NCBI GenBank assembly: GCA_020636195.1
Contig: JACJYH010000001.1
Location: 248,001 to 312,000 of the forward strand
Direction of reading: 5' to 3'
Length of the DNA stretch: 64,000 bases
From: Lewinellaceae bacterium
GTDB lineage: Bacteria; Bacteroidota; Bacteroidia; Chitinophagales; Saprospiraceae
In this document: in pieces, positions 52,074-61,453 of the stretch
Layout: each line of letters opens with the position of its first letter
How positions within the stretch are numbered: position 1 is the stretch's first letter
Notes under the pieces: generated by a model
The model's input: only the letters and a program-made list of their open reading frames with translations
Told to the model about the DNA's origin: nothing
Databases searched by the model: none
Translations under genes and position numbers: made by a program

Positions 52074-52856
52074 TTATTTATTACATTTTAAGATATAGGC
52101 TTCTGCCTTTTCTGCCAAGCCCATTTTGGAATATGTTTCGCCAAGTAAACACGTTGCTATCATATTTTCAGAATCAATGTCTAGTACTTGCTCAAATCTT
52201 TGGGTTGCTTTATCCCATTGGTTGGTATTCATTGCCAATTTACCTAGCTGAAGTAGAACATTTATATTGTTCGGATGAGATGTATTTAGCTCTCTGAGCA
52301 TCAAGATCCCCTTCATTGGATTGTCTTTAGGCGGCATGGCAACATATCCCATTGCTAAATTAAGCCTGTAATCTATATTTTCAGGGTCCAAAGAAATGGC
52401 ATTTTCAAAGGCTTTACTATTTCTCTCAAAACAATATTGTCTAACCTTTTCTTCTTCAGTATTCTGTAAACATATTTGAAACATTTTTCCTGCGTCACTC
52501 CATGATAGAGCAGATGGCTTTAAGCTTGCAATATTGTCTAAATAAGATCCTGAAATGGCCGGATAACCTAAACTCAACCAAGTGTTGGATAGATCGCGTA
52601 ACGCTTGAATTTTTTGGATTGTATCTTGACCAGTCGCACTTAAGTTCATCTGCATAGCCTCAACCAATGAAGATTGCGATCTATCAAGATGCTTCATTGC
52701 ATCTGCGATTAAATTTGAAACGCCGGTACTTTCAATTCCTTCAAGCCTTGACTTTTCAAGACTTTTCATTTTGGGAGGTGATGTGTCAAAACAAAAGTAT
52801 AAAACAACAACTGCAATACATGATAGGGTGATAGCTAGGTATTGTTTATTACCCAT
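52074..52856 (-). CDS. Membrane-anchored TPR protein
   Basis: 260 residues. An N-terminal signal anchor (YLAITLSCIAVVVLYFCFD) is followed by about 60 polar residues and three to four TPR units (AFENAISLDPENIDYRLNLAM, NVLLQLGKLAMNTNQWDKATQ, IATCLLGETYSKMGLAEKAEA). The domain would face the periplasm. No enzymatic motif. It lies 17 bases after the HU gene and 28 bases before the 30-residue gene; this gene order recurs in the phylum, but the function of the TPR protein is not known. Confidence 0.82.
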   Translation of the reverse strand: MGNKQYLAITLSCIAVVVLYFCFDTSPPKMKSLEKSRLEGIESTGVSNLIADAMKHLDRSQSSLVEAMQMNLSATGQDTIQKIQALRDLSNTWLSLGYPAISGSYLDNIASLKPSALSWSDAGKMFQICLQNTEEEKVRQYCFERNSKAFENAISLDPENIDYRLNLAMGYVAMPPKDNPMKGILMLRELNTSHPNNINVLLQLGKLAMNTNQWDKATQRFEQVLDIDSENMIATCLLGETYSKMGLAEKAEAYILKCNK

Positions 52857-52873
52857 TTTGACCTATGCCCTTC

Positions 52874-53188
52874 TTAATCGTCTTCGCCTTCATCTTCCGG
52901 TAATGAATCCACATTGGCCTTCACTTGGTCAACAAAGATTTTTGCCGGCTTAAATGATGGGATAAAATGCTCCGGAATCTCTATGGATTTGTTTTTCTTG
53001 ATATGTCTTCCAATTTTTTTGGCTCTTTTCTTTATGACAAAACTGCCAAAGCCTCTCACATACACATTTTCTCCCTGTGATAGTGAGTTTTTTACTTCTT
53101 TAAAAAACATCTCTAAAGTGACCAAAACATCTACTTTAGGTACTCCAGTTTTTTCGGTTATTACATTTACTAAATCTGCCTTACGCAT
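52874..53188 (-). CDS. HU/IHF-family DNA-binding protein
   Basis: 104 residues. Features: MRKADLVNVITEKTGVPKVD dimer helices, the hinge VYVRGFGSFVIKKRAKKIGR and the DNA-bending arm region KKNKSIEIPEHFIPSFKPAK with the family Pro. The C-terminal tail NVDSLPEDEGEDD is acidic and extends about 10 residues beyond typical HU. A nucleoid-associated protein that bends DNA. The arm's IPEHFIPSFKPAK is closer to IHF-like proteins than to HU-beta. First gene of the operon leading to the TPR and ribosomal-type genes. Confidence 0.93.
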   Translation of the reverse strand: MRKADLVNVITEKTGVPKVDVLVTLEMFFKEVKNSLSQGENVYVRGFGSFVIKKRAKKIGRHIKKNKSIEIPEHFIPSFKPAKIFVDQVKANVDSLPEDEGEDD

Positions 53189-53389
53189 TATCTTGATATT
53201 TTATTGTGATTCTACTTTTAATGACCTTTTCGTCAAAAGAGCGGCAAATTTCGCAATTTATCGGAATTAAGAAAACTATTTTATATAAAATTGTATAAAA
53301 ATGCCAATTTTTTTTATTTTAATAGCTTCATAACCAATATATTACTTGTTATAGCATTTAAATTGTTTTCAATTGTGGCATTATGGGTA

Positions 53390-53397
53390 TATATTTG
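53390..53397 (+). promoter_or_regulatory. -7 promoter box for yicC-gmk-apaG
   Basis: TATATTTG fits TAnnTTTG, 21 bases before the yicC ATG. No TTTG at the standard -33 spacing. Confidence 0.55.
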
Positions 53398-53417
53398 TGT
53401 TCAAATAATATCAAGCA

Positions 53418-54296
53418 ATGATTCTTTCAATGACCGGTTTTGGTCACGCAAAAAAGGAAATAGCGGGCAAAATCATCCATGTGGAGATAAAATCTCTGAA
53501 TGCCAGAAGTTCTGAAATGAGATGCAAACTGCCACTGAACTTTATGGATAGAGAAATGGAACTAAGAAAGAAGGTACTAGATTCCATGCAAAGAGGGAAA
53601 ATTGATATTACCATTACAGTTGAAGGATTTTCAGAAGAAGACAGCCTTTTAGTAAATGCATCTGCTTTTAAAAAATATTATAAAGAGATTTCAAAAATAA
53701 TGGCTGACCTTGGAGCAGTTCAAGGAGATATCATTCAAGGCATTTTACGTATCCCAAGCGTTTTGACACAAGAATCTCTGGTGGCAGATGATGAAGAATG
53801 GCAGAGTATCGAAGTTGTCATCGATGAAGCACTAGAAAACATCTTGAATTTCAGAATACAAGAAGGTAAAACCCTATCAAATGACTGTATAGCAAAAGTC
53901 AAAAATATTGAACATCACCTAAAGAATATTGAGCCATTTGAAGTAGGTAGAATTCAAAAAATCAAAGATAAACTCAAAAAGAACATGCTTGAATTTGGTC
54001 AAAATATGCAAGTTGATCAGAATAGGTATGAGCAAGAGATTCTCTATTATCTTGAAAAACTGGATATCAATGAAGAAAAGGTTCGCTTAGCTCAGCATTG
54101 CAGCTACTTCTATGATGAACTCAAAACAAATGATGGACTCCAAAAAGGTCGTAAACTATCCTTTATCGCTCAAGAAATAGGAAGGGAAATCAATACCATT
54201 GGTGCTAAGGCTCAGGATAGTGATATCCAACAACTAGTTGTGATGATGAAAGATGAATTAGAACAGCTCAAGGAGCAATTAGCAAACGTGTTATAA
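53418..54296 (+). CDS. yicC: YicC-family endoribonuclease
   Basis: 292 residues. N-terminal signature MILSMTGFGHAKKEIAG and EIKSLNARSSEMRCKLP, then a helical middle, and the C-terminal YicC-like domain RLAQHCSYFYDELKTNDGLQKGRKLSFIAQEIGREINTIGAKAQD (in parts). The conserved GRKLSFIAQEIGREINTIG-type motif is the family hallmark. Family knowledge: YicC/YloC proteins are endoribonucleases affecting RNA decay in E. coli and Bacillus. It precedes gmk by 3 bases, the usual partner order. Confidence 0.94.
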   Translation: MILSMTGFGHAKKEIAGKIIHVEIKSLNARSSEMRCKLPLNFMDREMELRKKVLDSMQRGKIDITITVEGFSEEDSLLVNASAFKKYYKEISKIMADLGAVQGDIIQGILRIPSVLTQESLVADDEEWQSIEVVIDEALENILNFRIQEGKTLSNDCIAKVKNIEHHLKNIEPFEVGRIQKIKDKLKKNMLEFGQNMQVDQNRYEQEILYYLEKLDINEEKVRLAQHCSYFYDELKTNDGLQKGRKLSFIAQEIGREINTIGAKAQDSDIQQLVVMMKDELEQLKEQLANVL

Positions 54297-54299
54297 CTG

Positions 54300-54887
54300 A
54301 TGAACCCCAAAGCTGAAAAGAAAATGTTCGTATTTACTGCTCCGTCTGGCGCAGGAAAAACAACAGTGGTAAAGCATCTTTTGTCTAATTATGACAATCT
54401 TGGCTTTTCTATTTCTGCTACTACGAGAACTAAAAGGGCAGGTGAGACTGATGGCGTGGATTATTATTTTCTTACCTCTGAAGAATTCAAAAAAAAAATA
54501 GCCCAAAATGAATTTGTAGAGTGGGAAGAAGTCTATGAAAACCAGTTTTATGGCACTCTAAAATCTGAAGTGGAGCGCATCTGGGACGAAGGAAAATTTT
54601 TAGTATTTGACATTGACGTACGCGGTGCAACAAATATAAAAAAGTTTTTCGGTAATCAATGTATGGCTGTTTTCATTAGGCCACCATCTTTTGAAGTGTT
54701 AAAACAGAGACTTATAGACAGAAATACTGAAAATGAAGCTACTCTCAAGAAAAGAATTGATAAAGTTATCAAAGAATTGACTTATGAGCCAAATTTTGAT
54801 CTGGTTTTGGTAAATGATCAATTAGATGTGACCTTACGAGAAGCCGAGACTATAGTGAATGTCTTTATAAATGGTGTGCCGGCATGA
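54300..54887 (+). CDS. gmk: Guanylate kinase
   Basis: 195 residues, cytosolic. Phosphorylates GMP to GDP with ATP. P-loop FTAPSGAGKTTVVKHLL near residues 12-22, the GMP-binding SATTRTKRAGETDGVDYYF, and the lid FIRPPSFEVLKQRL. All are standard for bacterial gmk. It overlaps the next ATG by 4 bases (ATGA). Middle gene of the yicC-gmk-apaG operon. Confidence 0.97.
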   Translation: MNPKAEKKMFVFTAPSGAGKTTVVKHLLSNYDNLGFSISATTRTKRAGETDGVDYYFLTSEEFKKKIAQNEFVEWEEVYENQFYGTLKSEVERIWDEGKFLVFDIDVRGATNIKKFFGNQCMAVFIRPPSFEVLKQRLIDRNTENEATLKKRIDKVIKELTYEPNFDLVLVNDQLDVTLREAETIVNVFINGVPA

Positions 54888-55285
54888 AGGAGAATGAATA
54901 TCAGATGGTATCCAATGGTATCAGCATCAAAGTGGTACCACAATATGAAGAACAACATTCAAAACCTTCAATAGGAAAATTTACTTTTTCTTATAAAGTC
55001 ACTATTGAAAATATGTCGAATAAACCCGTGAAGTTAGTATCTCGGCATTGGTTCATCCACGATTCTATACAGATTAGACGAGAAGTGTCCGGGGAAGGAG
55101 TTGTCGGTCAACAACCAGTCTTGAAGCCCGGCGAAGTATTTGTGTATTCTTCTTGGTGTCCACTTCAAAGCTCATTAGGTAAAATGTATGGGAATTACAA
55201 TTTTATAACCTTGGATGAAGAGAAAAGAAAATTTGAAGCAGCCATTCCTGAATTCATTTTGGCAGCTACCTTCATTTTAAACTAA
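54884..55285 (+). CDS. apaG: ApaG domain protein
   Basis: 133 residues, a fibronectin-III-like fold. Motifs: FSYKVTIENMSNKPVKLVSRHWFIHD, GEGVVGQQPVLKPGEVFVYSSWCPL and GKMYGNYNF. In enterobacteria ApaG is linked to Co/Mg resistance and the apa operon, but its molecular role is unclear. The linkage to gmk here is different from E. coli (apaH). The stop codon TAA at 55283-55285 abuts the second MITE-like element, so the insertion happened exactly at the gene's end without damaging it. Confidence 0.93.
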   Translation: MKENEYQMVSNGISIKVVPQYEEQHSKPSIGKFTFSYKVTIENMSNKPVKLVSRHWFIHDSIQIRREVSGEGVVGQQPVLKPGEVFVYSSWCPLQSSLGKMYGNYNFITLDEEKRKFEAAIPEFILAATFILN

Positions 55286-55446
55286 GAGTATGTTTATTTT
55301 TTGTTTTTGGATAATAAAATGGAATTATTTTGAGCGAAAAAAGGCAAATTTTTGCAGTCGAATGTAGGCAATTCGATGAAAAATTTAACGAATTTGTATA
55401 CAAAATAAAACATTTTCTTGCTAAAGGATAAATTTTAAACATACTC
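55286..55446. repeat. MITE-like inverted-repeat element, copy 2
   Basis: 161 bp with ends GAGTATGTTTA and TAAACATACTC, internal hairpin GTCGAAT (55357-55363) / ATTCGAT (55371-55377; one G-T pair), and near-identity to 26164-26323 over its whole length. The left flank is TAA (the apaG stop codon) and the right flank AAA, so the 3-base duplication seen at copy 1 is imperfect here. Both copies lie in the same orientation in the window. The element sits between apaG and a T9SS cargo gene and may now also serve as the apaG 3' end. Confidence 0.85.
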
Positions 55447-55549
55447 AAAGAGAATTAGCAATTTTACAGCATTTTTATAGGGAAAATGAGAATTTTGGAA
55501 TGAATTCTTATCTTTACCAAATTATAAATTAATCTTCAATTCATTTACA

Positions 55550-58500
55550 ATGCGTCTGTTTATTTCATTCGTTTTTCTGTTTTCATTGATTTCAATATCA
55601 GCACAAGACACAACATGGGTCAATACCTTTCATTTTGCTTCTGATAAAAGAGATACATTGATTGAATTTCCTAATGTAGATCAAAATGGATACGAAAAAA
55701 TACTGATGTATTACACTATGAGATGCAAAAACGGTCTCGTTTCCACAACTTCTGACAGAAACAAAGGATGTGGTGAGTGGGATTATAGTTGTAATACAAG
55801 CATCATTGATTCATCTCGAGTGGATTCAGTCTTATCATACCATGACAACTATCTGGTACGAGGTCTTTTTACCAACTTTTTTCCATACACAACTTCCCCT
55901 ACATATACCTACACAGACTATAGTCTAAATAGGGTAACAGTAAGCAATACATCAAACATAGAAAAAATTACGATCGGCAATCCGCAGGCCAATAATATAA
56001 TCATTAATAAAGACAAAAATAAGGGTAAATTTTACTTATATTTTTCTAGAGAGGATCTTAATAAAATCCAAAATGGACAACTCATTGGTCTTGGTTTTAC
56101 GTACAACGGTGCCGGAACTGTGGAATTCATGAAAATTAAACTCGCATATACTTCATCAGACAGCTTTGATTTAGAAAGTTTGACCAATTTGACATTTGAT
56201 GAAGTGGTCAACAGAGATGTGACATTTAATCAGGGAGGAGATGGCAATGTCTTCTTCCAAACACCATTCAGCTTAAGCAATCAAATGGCCGTAGTTGCAG
56301 AAATATCATATCATTCATCCCCTGAAAAATTAGGTACACTTGAAATACTTGGTACACAAGATATAAAGAATCCGTCTGTTGTTAATTTTAATGATAAATA
56401 TTTAGTATCCGGCAGAAGTAGCTCAGGTCGAATGAGCACTGATGCATTCAGAAAAATTTCCAATGAAATTACTGTGGCCTTTTGGTCAAAAGGCGATGAA
56501 ATCATCCTTCCCGCCAATACAGCTATTCTGAACGCTACTGATGATTCAGGAAACAGACAACTCAATGTGCATTTACCATGGGCAAATGGTAAAATTTATT
56601 GGGATTGCGGGTATAGCAGTGGCAGTTATGATCGTTTAGAAAAAGCCGCTGTGTCTAGCGAATATAAAGGCCAGTGGAACTTCTGGTCATTTACAAAAAA
56701 CGCTTTGTCTGGTACAATGAAAATTTATCTCAATGGTGTTCTTTGGGCCAGTGCAACCGGAAAAAATAAACCCATTGATATTACCCAATTTATTTTTGGA
56801 TCGGGTTTAAGCAATAATGTTCCCTACTTTGGATACGTGGATGACTTTTCTATTTGGAATCGCGAATTGAGTGTTTCAGAAATTCAAAAAATAATGTACC
56901 ACAATCCTGCTTGGGTAGCAGTTGGTGACCCTTCCTTAGTGGCGTATTATGATATGAATACTGTAGTAGATAACAAAATATTGGACAAGTCAATATATCA
57001 AGGTAACATAAGCTATGAAGACAAAATATTCACAGTAAATCACAGAGCAAATAATTATTTCAAAAGCTTCACTCCTGAGTCTCCGTCATTAGATATTTCA
57101 CTTATTTCGGGGAGCGCATCCCTTAATACGCAAACAATCACAGTCAGAGACTCTACGGAAAATCTCCCTTATGAAGTCATTCCTTTTTCTGTATTGAATA
57201 GCAAACTTGTACAAGGTGCGCCATTGTATTACTGGTTAGGTGGATATCAATCGATTTTTGATGAAGATGGAAACATTATTGGTGAAGTAGAATTCCCCAT
57301 TGATGATATTTTAGAAATAAATGACCTCGAATACTATAATTTCTCACCTGCCAAGTTCGAATTGATGTCTTTTGTTACTCCTTATGGGATAGGATTAAAC
57401 TTTGGAAATAAAGGAAAGACTTGGGTTTTTGATGTCACAGATTATGGACCTATTCTCAAAGGAACCAAAAGATTGCTTATGGATAGAGGCGGCCAAAATC
57501 AAGAGCAAATGGACATCAAATTCGCCTTTATAAAAGGCACTCCCACCCGCAATGTCTTAGATATTCTTCAGGTTTGGCCGGTCAATTCATATAATTATAC
57601 AGACATCATCAATAATAGACAGTTGGAACCAAGAAAAATAACGCTAGACGACAATGTGAAAAACGTAAAAGTAAGAACCGTTGGTACAGGTCATGGTCAA
57701 GAAGGCGAATTTATTCCGAGAACTCACTCGATCAATATCAACGGTGGTCCAACTGAATTCTCATGGTCTCTTTGGAAAGAATGTGCAGATAATCCCATTT
57801 ATCCACAAGGCGGCACTTGGATCTATGATAGAGCCGGTTGGTGTCCGGGAGCTCCATCAGACGTATATGAGTACGAAATAAAAAATCTAATCACAGGAAA
57901 TTCCTTCACAATAGATTATGGTTTAAATACTGCTTCTGGTGATAGTAGATACATCATCAATACACAAGTAGTTAAATATGGACCATTCAATTTTGATACA
58001 GATGCCTCACTAGAAGACATAATAGTTCCCTCATCAAAAGTAGAATATACTAGATGGAACCCGAACTGTGACCATCCACTTATAAAAATCAAAAATAATG
58101 GAAGTCAAACTATTACAAGTCTAGATATAGAATATGGGGTGATAGGAGTTGAGACTAAATCTTATCAATGGAGTGGTAATTTAGGCAGTTTAAGTACCAA
58201 AGAAATTGAACTCCCACTCATAAACCGTCAAGCATTTATATCAAACGGAAGGTTTTTCGTTAAAATAATCTCTGTCAATGGCACTGCGGATCAAAATTCC
58301 AATAACAATGCTTTATCATCTGAATTTCTCCCTGTAAAAGTGATTTATGATGGCATCATCGTATCCATGAAAACAAATGGCTTGCCTAAAGAAACAACAT
58401 GGAAATTGGAAGACAGTGATGGCAATATTATAAAGTCCAGCAGGTCCAATATGAGCTCATTTACAACGTATAATGATACCATAAGAAATCTCATAGGTTG

Positions 58501-58939
58501 CTACAGCCTGACATTCTCTGATAGCGATGAAGATGGAATTTCTTGGTGGGCAAATGGAGATGGTGATGGCTTCATTAGGATGAAACCTATTCAAGGTAAT
58601 TGGACCACCTTTGAACCAGATTTTGGAAAGTTTTATAGGTATAATTTCGTCGCAGAACCATCCACTAGTTCCCAAGATATATCAAGTGATGCCTATGTGA
58701 AGATTTCCCCAAATCCTACAAGCGGTCCATTAAATATTTTAATTTATGCACTTGAAGGTACTTCCATTGTAGAAATATTTGACCAAACAGGAAAGCAAAT
58801 GTTGTATCAACCCATCTATCAAGGAAATATTACAGATTTTTCATACGACATTGATATATCCGCATTCCCTTCAGGGTTTTATTATTTGCAATTGAAATCC
58901 GGATTGGATGCGCACGTGTATAAAATTATAAAAATATAA
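55550..58939 (+). CDS. T9SS cargo related to peptide-N-glycosidase F, with LamG insertion
   Basis: 1129 residues. Signal peptide MRLFISFVFLFSLISISA-Q. The N-terminal part has CGEWDYSC (D78), aligning with CDEWD (catalytic Asp60) of Elizabethkingia PNGase F. A LamG/concanavalin domain occupies about 290-480 (ISNEITVAFWSKGDEI, WNFWSFTKNALSGTMKIYLNG, YFGYVDDFSIWNRELS). The second PNGase F half follows at about 600-820: TWVFDVTDYGPIL, GTGHGQEGEFIPRTHSININ (E720 aligns with Glu206) and DRAGWCPG (760-767). A type A sorting domain ends it (SPNPTSGPLNI, FPSGFYYLQLKSG). Likely a secreted deglycosidase acting on N-glycoproteins; the Glu118 equivalent is unclear. Confidence 0.85.
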   Translation: MRLFISFVFLFSLISISAQDTTWVNTFHFASDKRDTLIEFPNVDQNGYEKILMYYTMRCKNGLVSTTSDRNKGCGEWDYSCNTSIIDSSRVDSVLSYHDNYLVRGLFTNFFPYTTSPTYTYTDYSLNRVTVSNTSNIEKITIGNPQANNIIINKDKNKGKFYLYFSREDLNKIQNGQLIGLGFTYNGAGTVEFMKIKLAYTSSDSFDLESLTNLTFDEVVNRDVTFNQGGDGNVFFQTPFSLSNQMAVVAEISYHSSPEKLGTLEILGTQDIKNPSVVNFNDKYLVSGRSSSGRMSTDAFRKISNEITVAFWSKGDEIILPANTAILNATDDSGNRQLNVHLPWANGKIYWDCGYSSGSYDRLEKAAVSSEYKGQWNFWSFTKNALSGTMKIYLNGVLWASATGKNKPIDITQFIFGSGLSNNVPYFGYVDDFSIWNRELSVSEIQKIMYHNPAWVAVGDPSLVAYYDMNTVVDNKILDKSIYQGNISYEDKIFTVNHRANNYFKSFTPESPSLDISLISGSASLNTQTITVRDSTENLPYEVIPFSVLNSKLVQGAPLYYWLGGYQSIFDEDGNIIGEVEFPIDDILEINDLEYYNFSPAKFELMSFVTPYGIGLNFGNKGKTWVFDVTDYGPILKGTKRLLMDRGGQNQEQMDIKFAFIKGTPTRNVLDILQVWPVNSYNYTDIINNRQLEPRKITLDDNVKNVKVRTVGTGHGQEGEFIPRTHSININGGPTEFSWSLWKECADNPIYPQGGTWIYDRAGWCPGAPSDVYEYEIKNLITGNSFTIDYGLNTASGDSRYIINTQVVKYGPFNFDTDASLEDIIVPSSKVEYTRWNPNCDHPLIKIKNNGSQTITSLDIEYGVIGVETKSYQWSGNLGSLSTKEIELPLINRQAFISNGRFFVKIISVNGTADQNSNNNALSSEFLPVKVIYDGIIVSMKTNGLPKETTWKLEDSDGNIIKSSRSNMSSFTTYNDTIRNLIGCYSLTFSDSDEDGISWWANGDGDGFIRMKPIQGNWTTFEPDFGKFYRYNFVAEPSTSSQDISSDAYVKISPNPTSGPLNILIYALEGTSIVEIFDQTGKQMLYQPIYQGNITDFSYDIDISAFPSGFYYLQLKSGLDAHVYKIIKI

Positions 58940-58955
58940 ACCATTCATTTTTCCA

Positions 58956-59753
58956 ATGAAAGTTTTTGAAATTGTTTCATATCTCCAATCCATTGCTCCT
59001 GAAAGTTTTCAAGAATCATATGACAATGCAGGACTGATAGTAGGCAATCTACAGACAGAAGTGACCAAGGTTTTGGTTTCCCTTGATACGACAGAAAAAG
59101 TGGTTGAAGACGCCATTGAAAAAGGTTGTAATGTTATAATTTCACATCATCCCATCATATTCAAAGGCATAAAAAAATTTGATGCACAATATTATGTAGA
59201 TAAAGCGATCATCAAAGCCATAAAAAATGACATAGCCATCTATGCAATCCACACCAATCTGGATAATGTATATACCCATGGTGTATCTACAGCATTGGCC
59301 GAAATTTTGCAATTAAAAGACATTGAGATATTATCTCCTCATGAAAGTACAATATTTGAGCAAAAACCTGTCGGTGCGGGTGCCATTGGCTACCTTGCTG
59401 AACCAACAGATTCCTTAGTATTTTTAAAGGAACTGAAGTCAATTTTCCAACTTCAATGTATCAAGCATACGTCAATCATCAAGAGTCTTATAAAAAAGGT
59501 GGCGGTTTGCGGTGGAAGCGGTAGTTTCCTAATTTCAGATGCCATTGCAGCCGGTGCAGATATTTTAATTACCGCAGATATAAAATACCACGAATTTTTT
59601 GATGCCAATGGTCAAATTATTTTGGCAGACATTGGTCATTATGAGAGTGAAAAACATGTCATTCAGCTTATTAAAAATATCCTATCGAACCACTTTCAGG
59701 ATTTACACATTTTATCCACAGAAGTTATTACAAATCCTGTTTCCTATTTCTAA
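58956..59753 (+). CDS. Nif3-like dinuclear metal-centre protein
   Basis: 265 residues. Metal-binding His/Asp/Glu residues appear in VIISHHPIIFKG (about 63-74), IYAIHTNLDNV and IADIGHYESEKHVIQL-type C-terminal motif. The ESYDNAGLIVGN start is characteristic of the NIF3/YbgI/DUF34 family. Many Bacteroidota members are about 365 residues because of an inserted domain; this one is the short form. Family function is still debated (possible GTP cyclohydrolase-like or metal-insertion role). It starts 16 bases after the PNGase-like gene and may be co-transcribed. Confidence 0.92.
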   Translation: MKVFEIVSYLQSIAPESFQESYDNAGLIVGNLQTEVTKVLVSLDTTEKVVEDAIEKGCNVIISHHPIIFKGIKKFDAQYYVDKAIIKAIKNDIAIYAIHTNLDNVYTHGVSTALAEILQLKDIEILSPHESTIFEQKPVGAGAIGYLAEPTDSLVFLKELKSIFQLQCIKHTSIIKSLIKKVAVCGGSGSFLISDAIAAGADILITADIKYHEFFDANGQIILADIGHYESEKHVIQLIKNILSNHFQDLHILSTEVITNPVSYF

Positions 59754-59787
59754 TATCTGAGAAATTCATGTAATATTGATCTTTTTT

Positions 59788-61440
59788 CTAAAATGGACAT
59801 CTTGATATGATGTGCATTTCCTTACCATTGATGGGATGTATAAATGTAATTTCTGTGGCATGAAGATACAATCTATCACTTACAGTTCCATAAAGGTCAT
59901 CGCCTTTGATTGAAATTCCTAAACCTCTACTATCTGCGCAATGTACGCGCAATTGGTGGGTGCGACCCGTTATTGGAAATAAAAGCACTCTAGATGTTTG
60001 TCCGCAATTATCGATCACTTCGTAGTGTGTTTTAGCCGGTTTGCCATGGGCAAAACAGACAATTTGTTTGGGCCTGTTGTCGATATTTACACGCAGAGGG
60101 AGATCAATTGTGCCTTTTGTTCCCGATGGAAAATAGCCGTCTAAAATTGCTGTATATGTCTTTTTAATTTTACGTTTTGAAAACTGATTTTGGAGATGTT
60201 GGTGTACCTGTTTTGACTTTGCTACAAGAAGTAATCCCGATGTGGACATGTCTAGTCTGTGTACTATCAAAGGACCTGATGCATGGGGATATTTTTTCTC
60301 TAAAATACTCAAAATAGAATCTCTCGTATCTTTACCTGGAACAGTCAGAAAATTCGCCGGTTTATTTATGATCAATATATCTTCATCTTCCCATACAATA
60401 TCTAGAGTAAAGTTATCTAAACTAACTTTTAGCGGATTTTTAGCGACTTCTATGTCTTGTAACATGTGAGATAGAATAGGCTTACACTTACCGGTACAAG
60501 CCGGATAATACATACCATGTTTTCTTACTTCAGATTCAGGTGGTTTTCCCCACCAAAACTCTGCCATCGTCACAGGATGCAAGTTGTGCAAATAGGCATA
60601 TTGCAATAGCTTCGGTGCTGTACATTCTCCCGATCCGCTGGGAGGAACAATCCCTCTCCCTTTTTCAAAAATTTCAATGAGGTTTTGTGTTTTACCTGCT
60701 ACGTTCAAAAAAGAGTATGCTTCAAACAGTTTCCGTTGCAAGGCAGTGGATTTTTCTTTTCTCTTTACTTTTAATGCCTCCAATGTATTTTGCATTGGTA
60801 ATAACTCATCTTGTATTGACTTGATACGTTTGTTCCATTCTTTTTTTCTGTCTTTGTAAATGTAATGGTCATGAATACTTTGATTATTGAGAATTTCTAA
60901 GAGATCTTTGTCTTTTTGTAATGGATTTTGTTGTCTGATTTGATCCCTTTCTTCCTTTTTTCTCTTTTGAAGTTGTTTTAACTCTGCAATATCTTTGACA
61001 CTTTCTTGAATTGCCAAATCAAGTTCTCTGCTCAACGTAGTGAAAGATTCAGATGACAATATTGCATGAATGTCCTCGTTTATTTTGGTAATTTCTTTTT
61101 CACCTTTTAGATAAAAATTATGATGGCTTAAAGTATCAAACACAGGTGGAACCCAACCTTTTACATGATTACCACAATCTAATTTTCCGGAAAAAGCCAT
61201 CAAATAACCTAGCGCATCTTGGGAGTCTCGGACAACTAAAACACCTATCATTTTTCCCAAACCTGACTGGCTGTTTGTTAAACCAAAATCATGATATTTT
61301 TCCAATTCTTGCAAATGAAATGATTGCATCTCGCTTACAGCTATTTTTGCCAGTTCATCCGGAATATAATGAAATGGATAGGGAAACACTGGAGGAATAT
61401 CAGGTAAATTCTTGGTTTTAAAACGGTGAATGAGCTCCAT
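59788..61440 (-). CDS. Long RluA-family pseudouridine synthase with N-terminal Cys and coiled-coil regions
   Basis: 550 residues. The C-terminal 210 residues are a complete RluA-type synthase: DEDILIINKPANFLTVPGK, the catalytic VHRLDMSTSGLLLVAK, KKTYTAILDG and GRTHQLRVHCADSRGLGI. These isomerise uridine in rRNA or tRNA. The N-terminal 340 residues are unusual: a first domain (VRDSQDALGYLMAFSG), a coiled coil about 150-245 rich in Lys/Glu/Gln, and a Cys-bearing stretch (SGECTAPKLLQYAYLH, YYPACTGKCKPIL) that may bind metal or RNA. The same layout occurs in a subfamily of 550-residue RluA proteins. RNA target unknown. Confidence 0.88.
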   Translation of the reverse strand: MELIHRFKTKNLPDIPPVFPYPFHYIPDELAKIAVSEMQSFHLQELEKYHDFGLTNSQSGLGKMIGVLVVRDSQDALGYLMAFSGKLDCGNHVKGWVPPVFDTLSHHNFYLKGEKEITKINEDIHAILSSESFTTLSRELDLAIQESVKDIAELKQLQKRKKEERDQIRQQNPLQKDKDLLEILNNQSIHDHYIYKDRKKEWNKRIKSIQDELLPMQNTLEALKVKRKEKSTALQRKLFEAYSFLNVAGKTQNLIEIFEKGRGIVPPSGSGECTAPKLLQYAYLHNLHPVTMAEFWWGKPPESEVRKHGMYYPACTGKCKPILSHMLQDIEVAKNPLKVSLDNFTLDIVWEDEDILIINKPANFLTVPGKDTRDSILSILEKKYPHASGPLIVHRLDMSTSGLLLVAKSKQVHQHLQNQFSKRKIKKTYTAILDGYFPSGTKGTIDLPLRVNIDNRPKQIVCFAHGKPAKTHYEVIDNCGQTSRVLLFPITGRTHQLRVHCADSRGLGISIKGDDLYGTVSDRLYLHATEITFIHPINGKEMHIISRCPF

Positions 61441-61453
61441 ACATGTATAAAAG

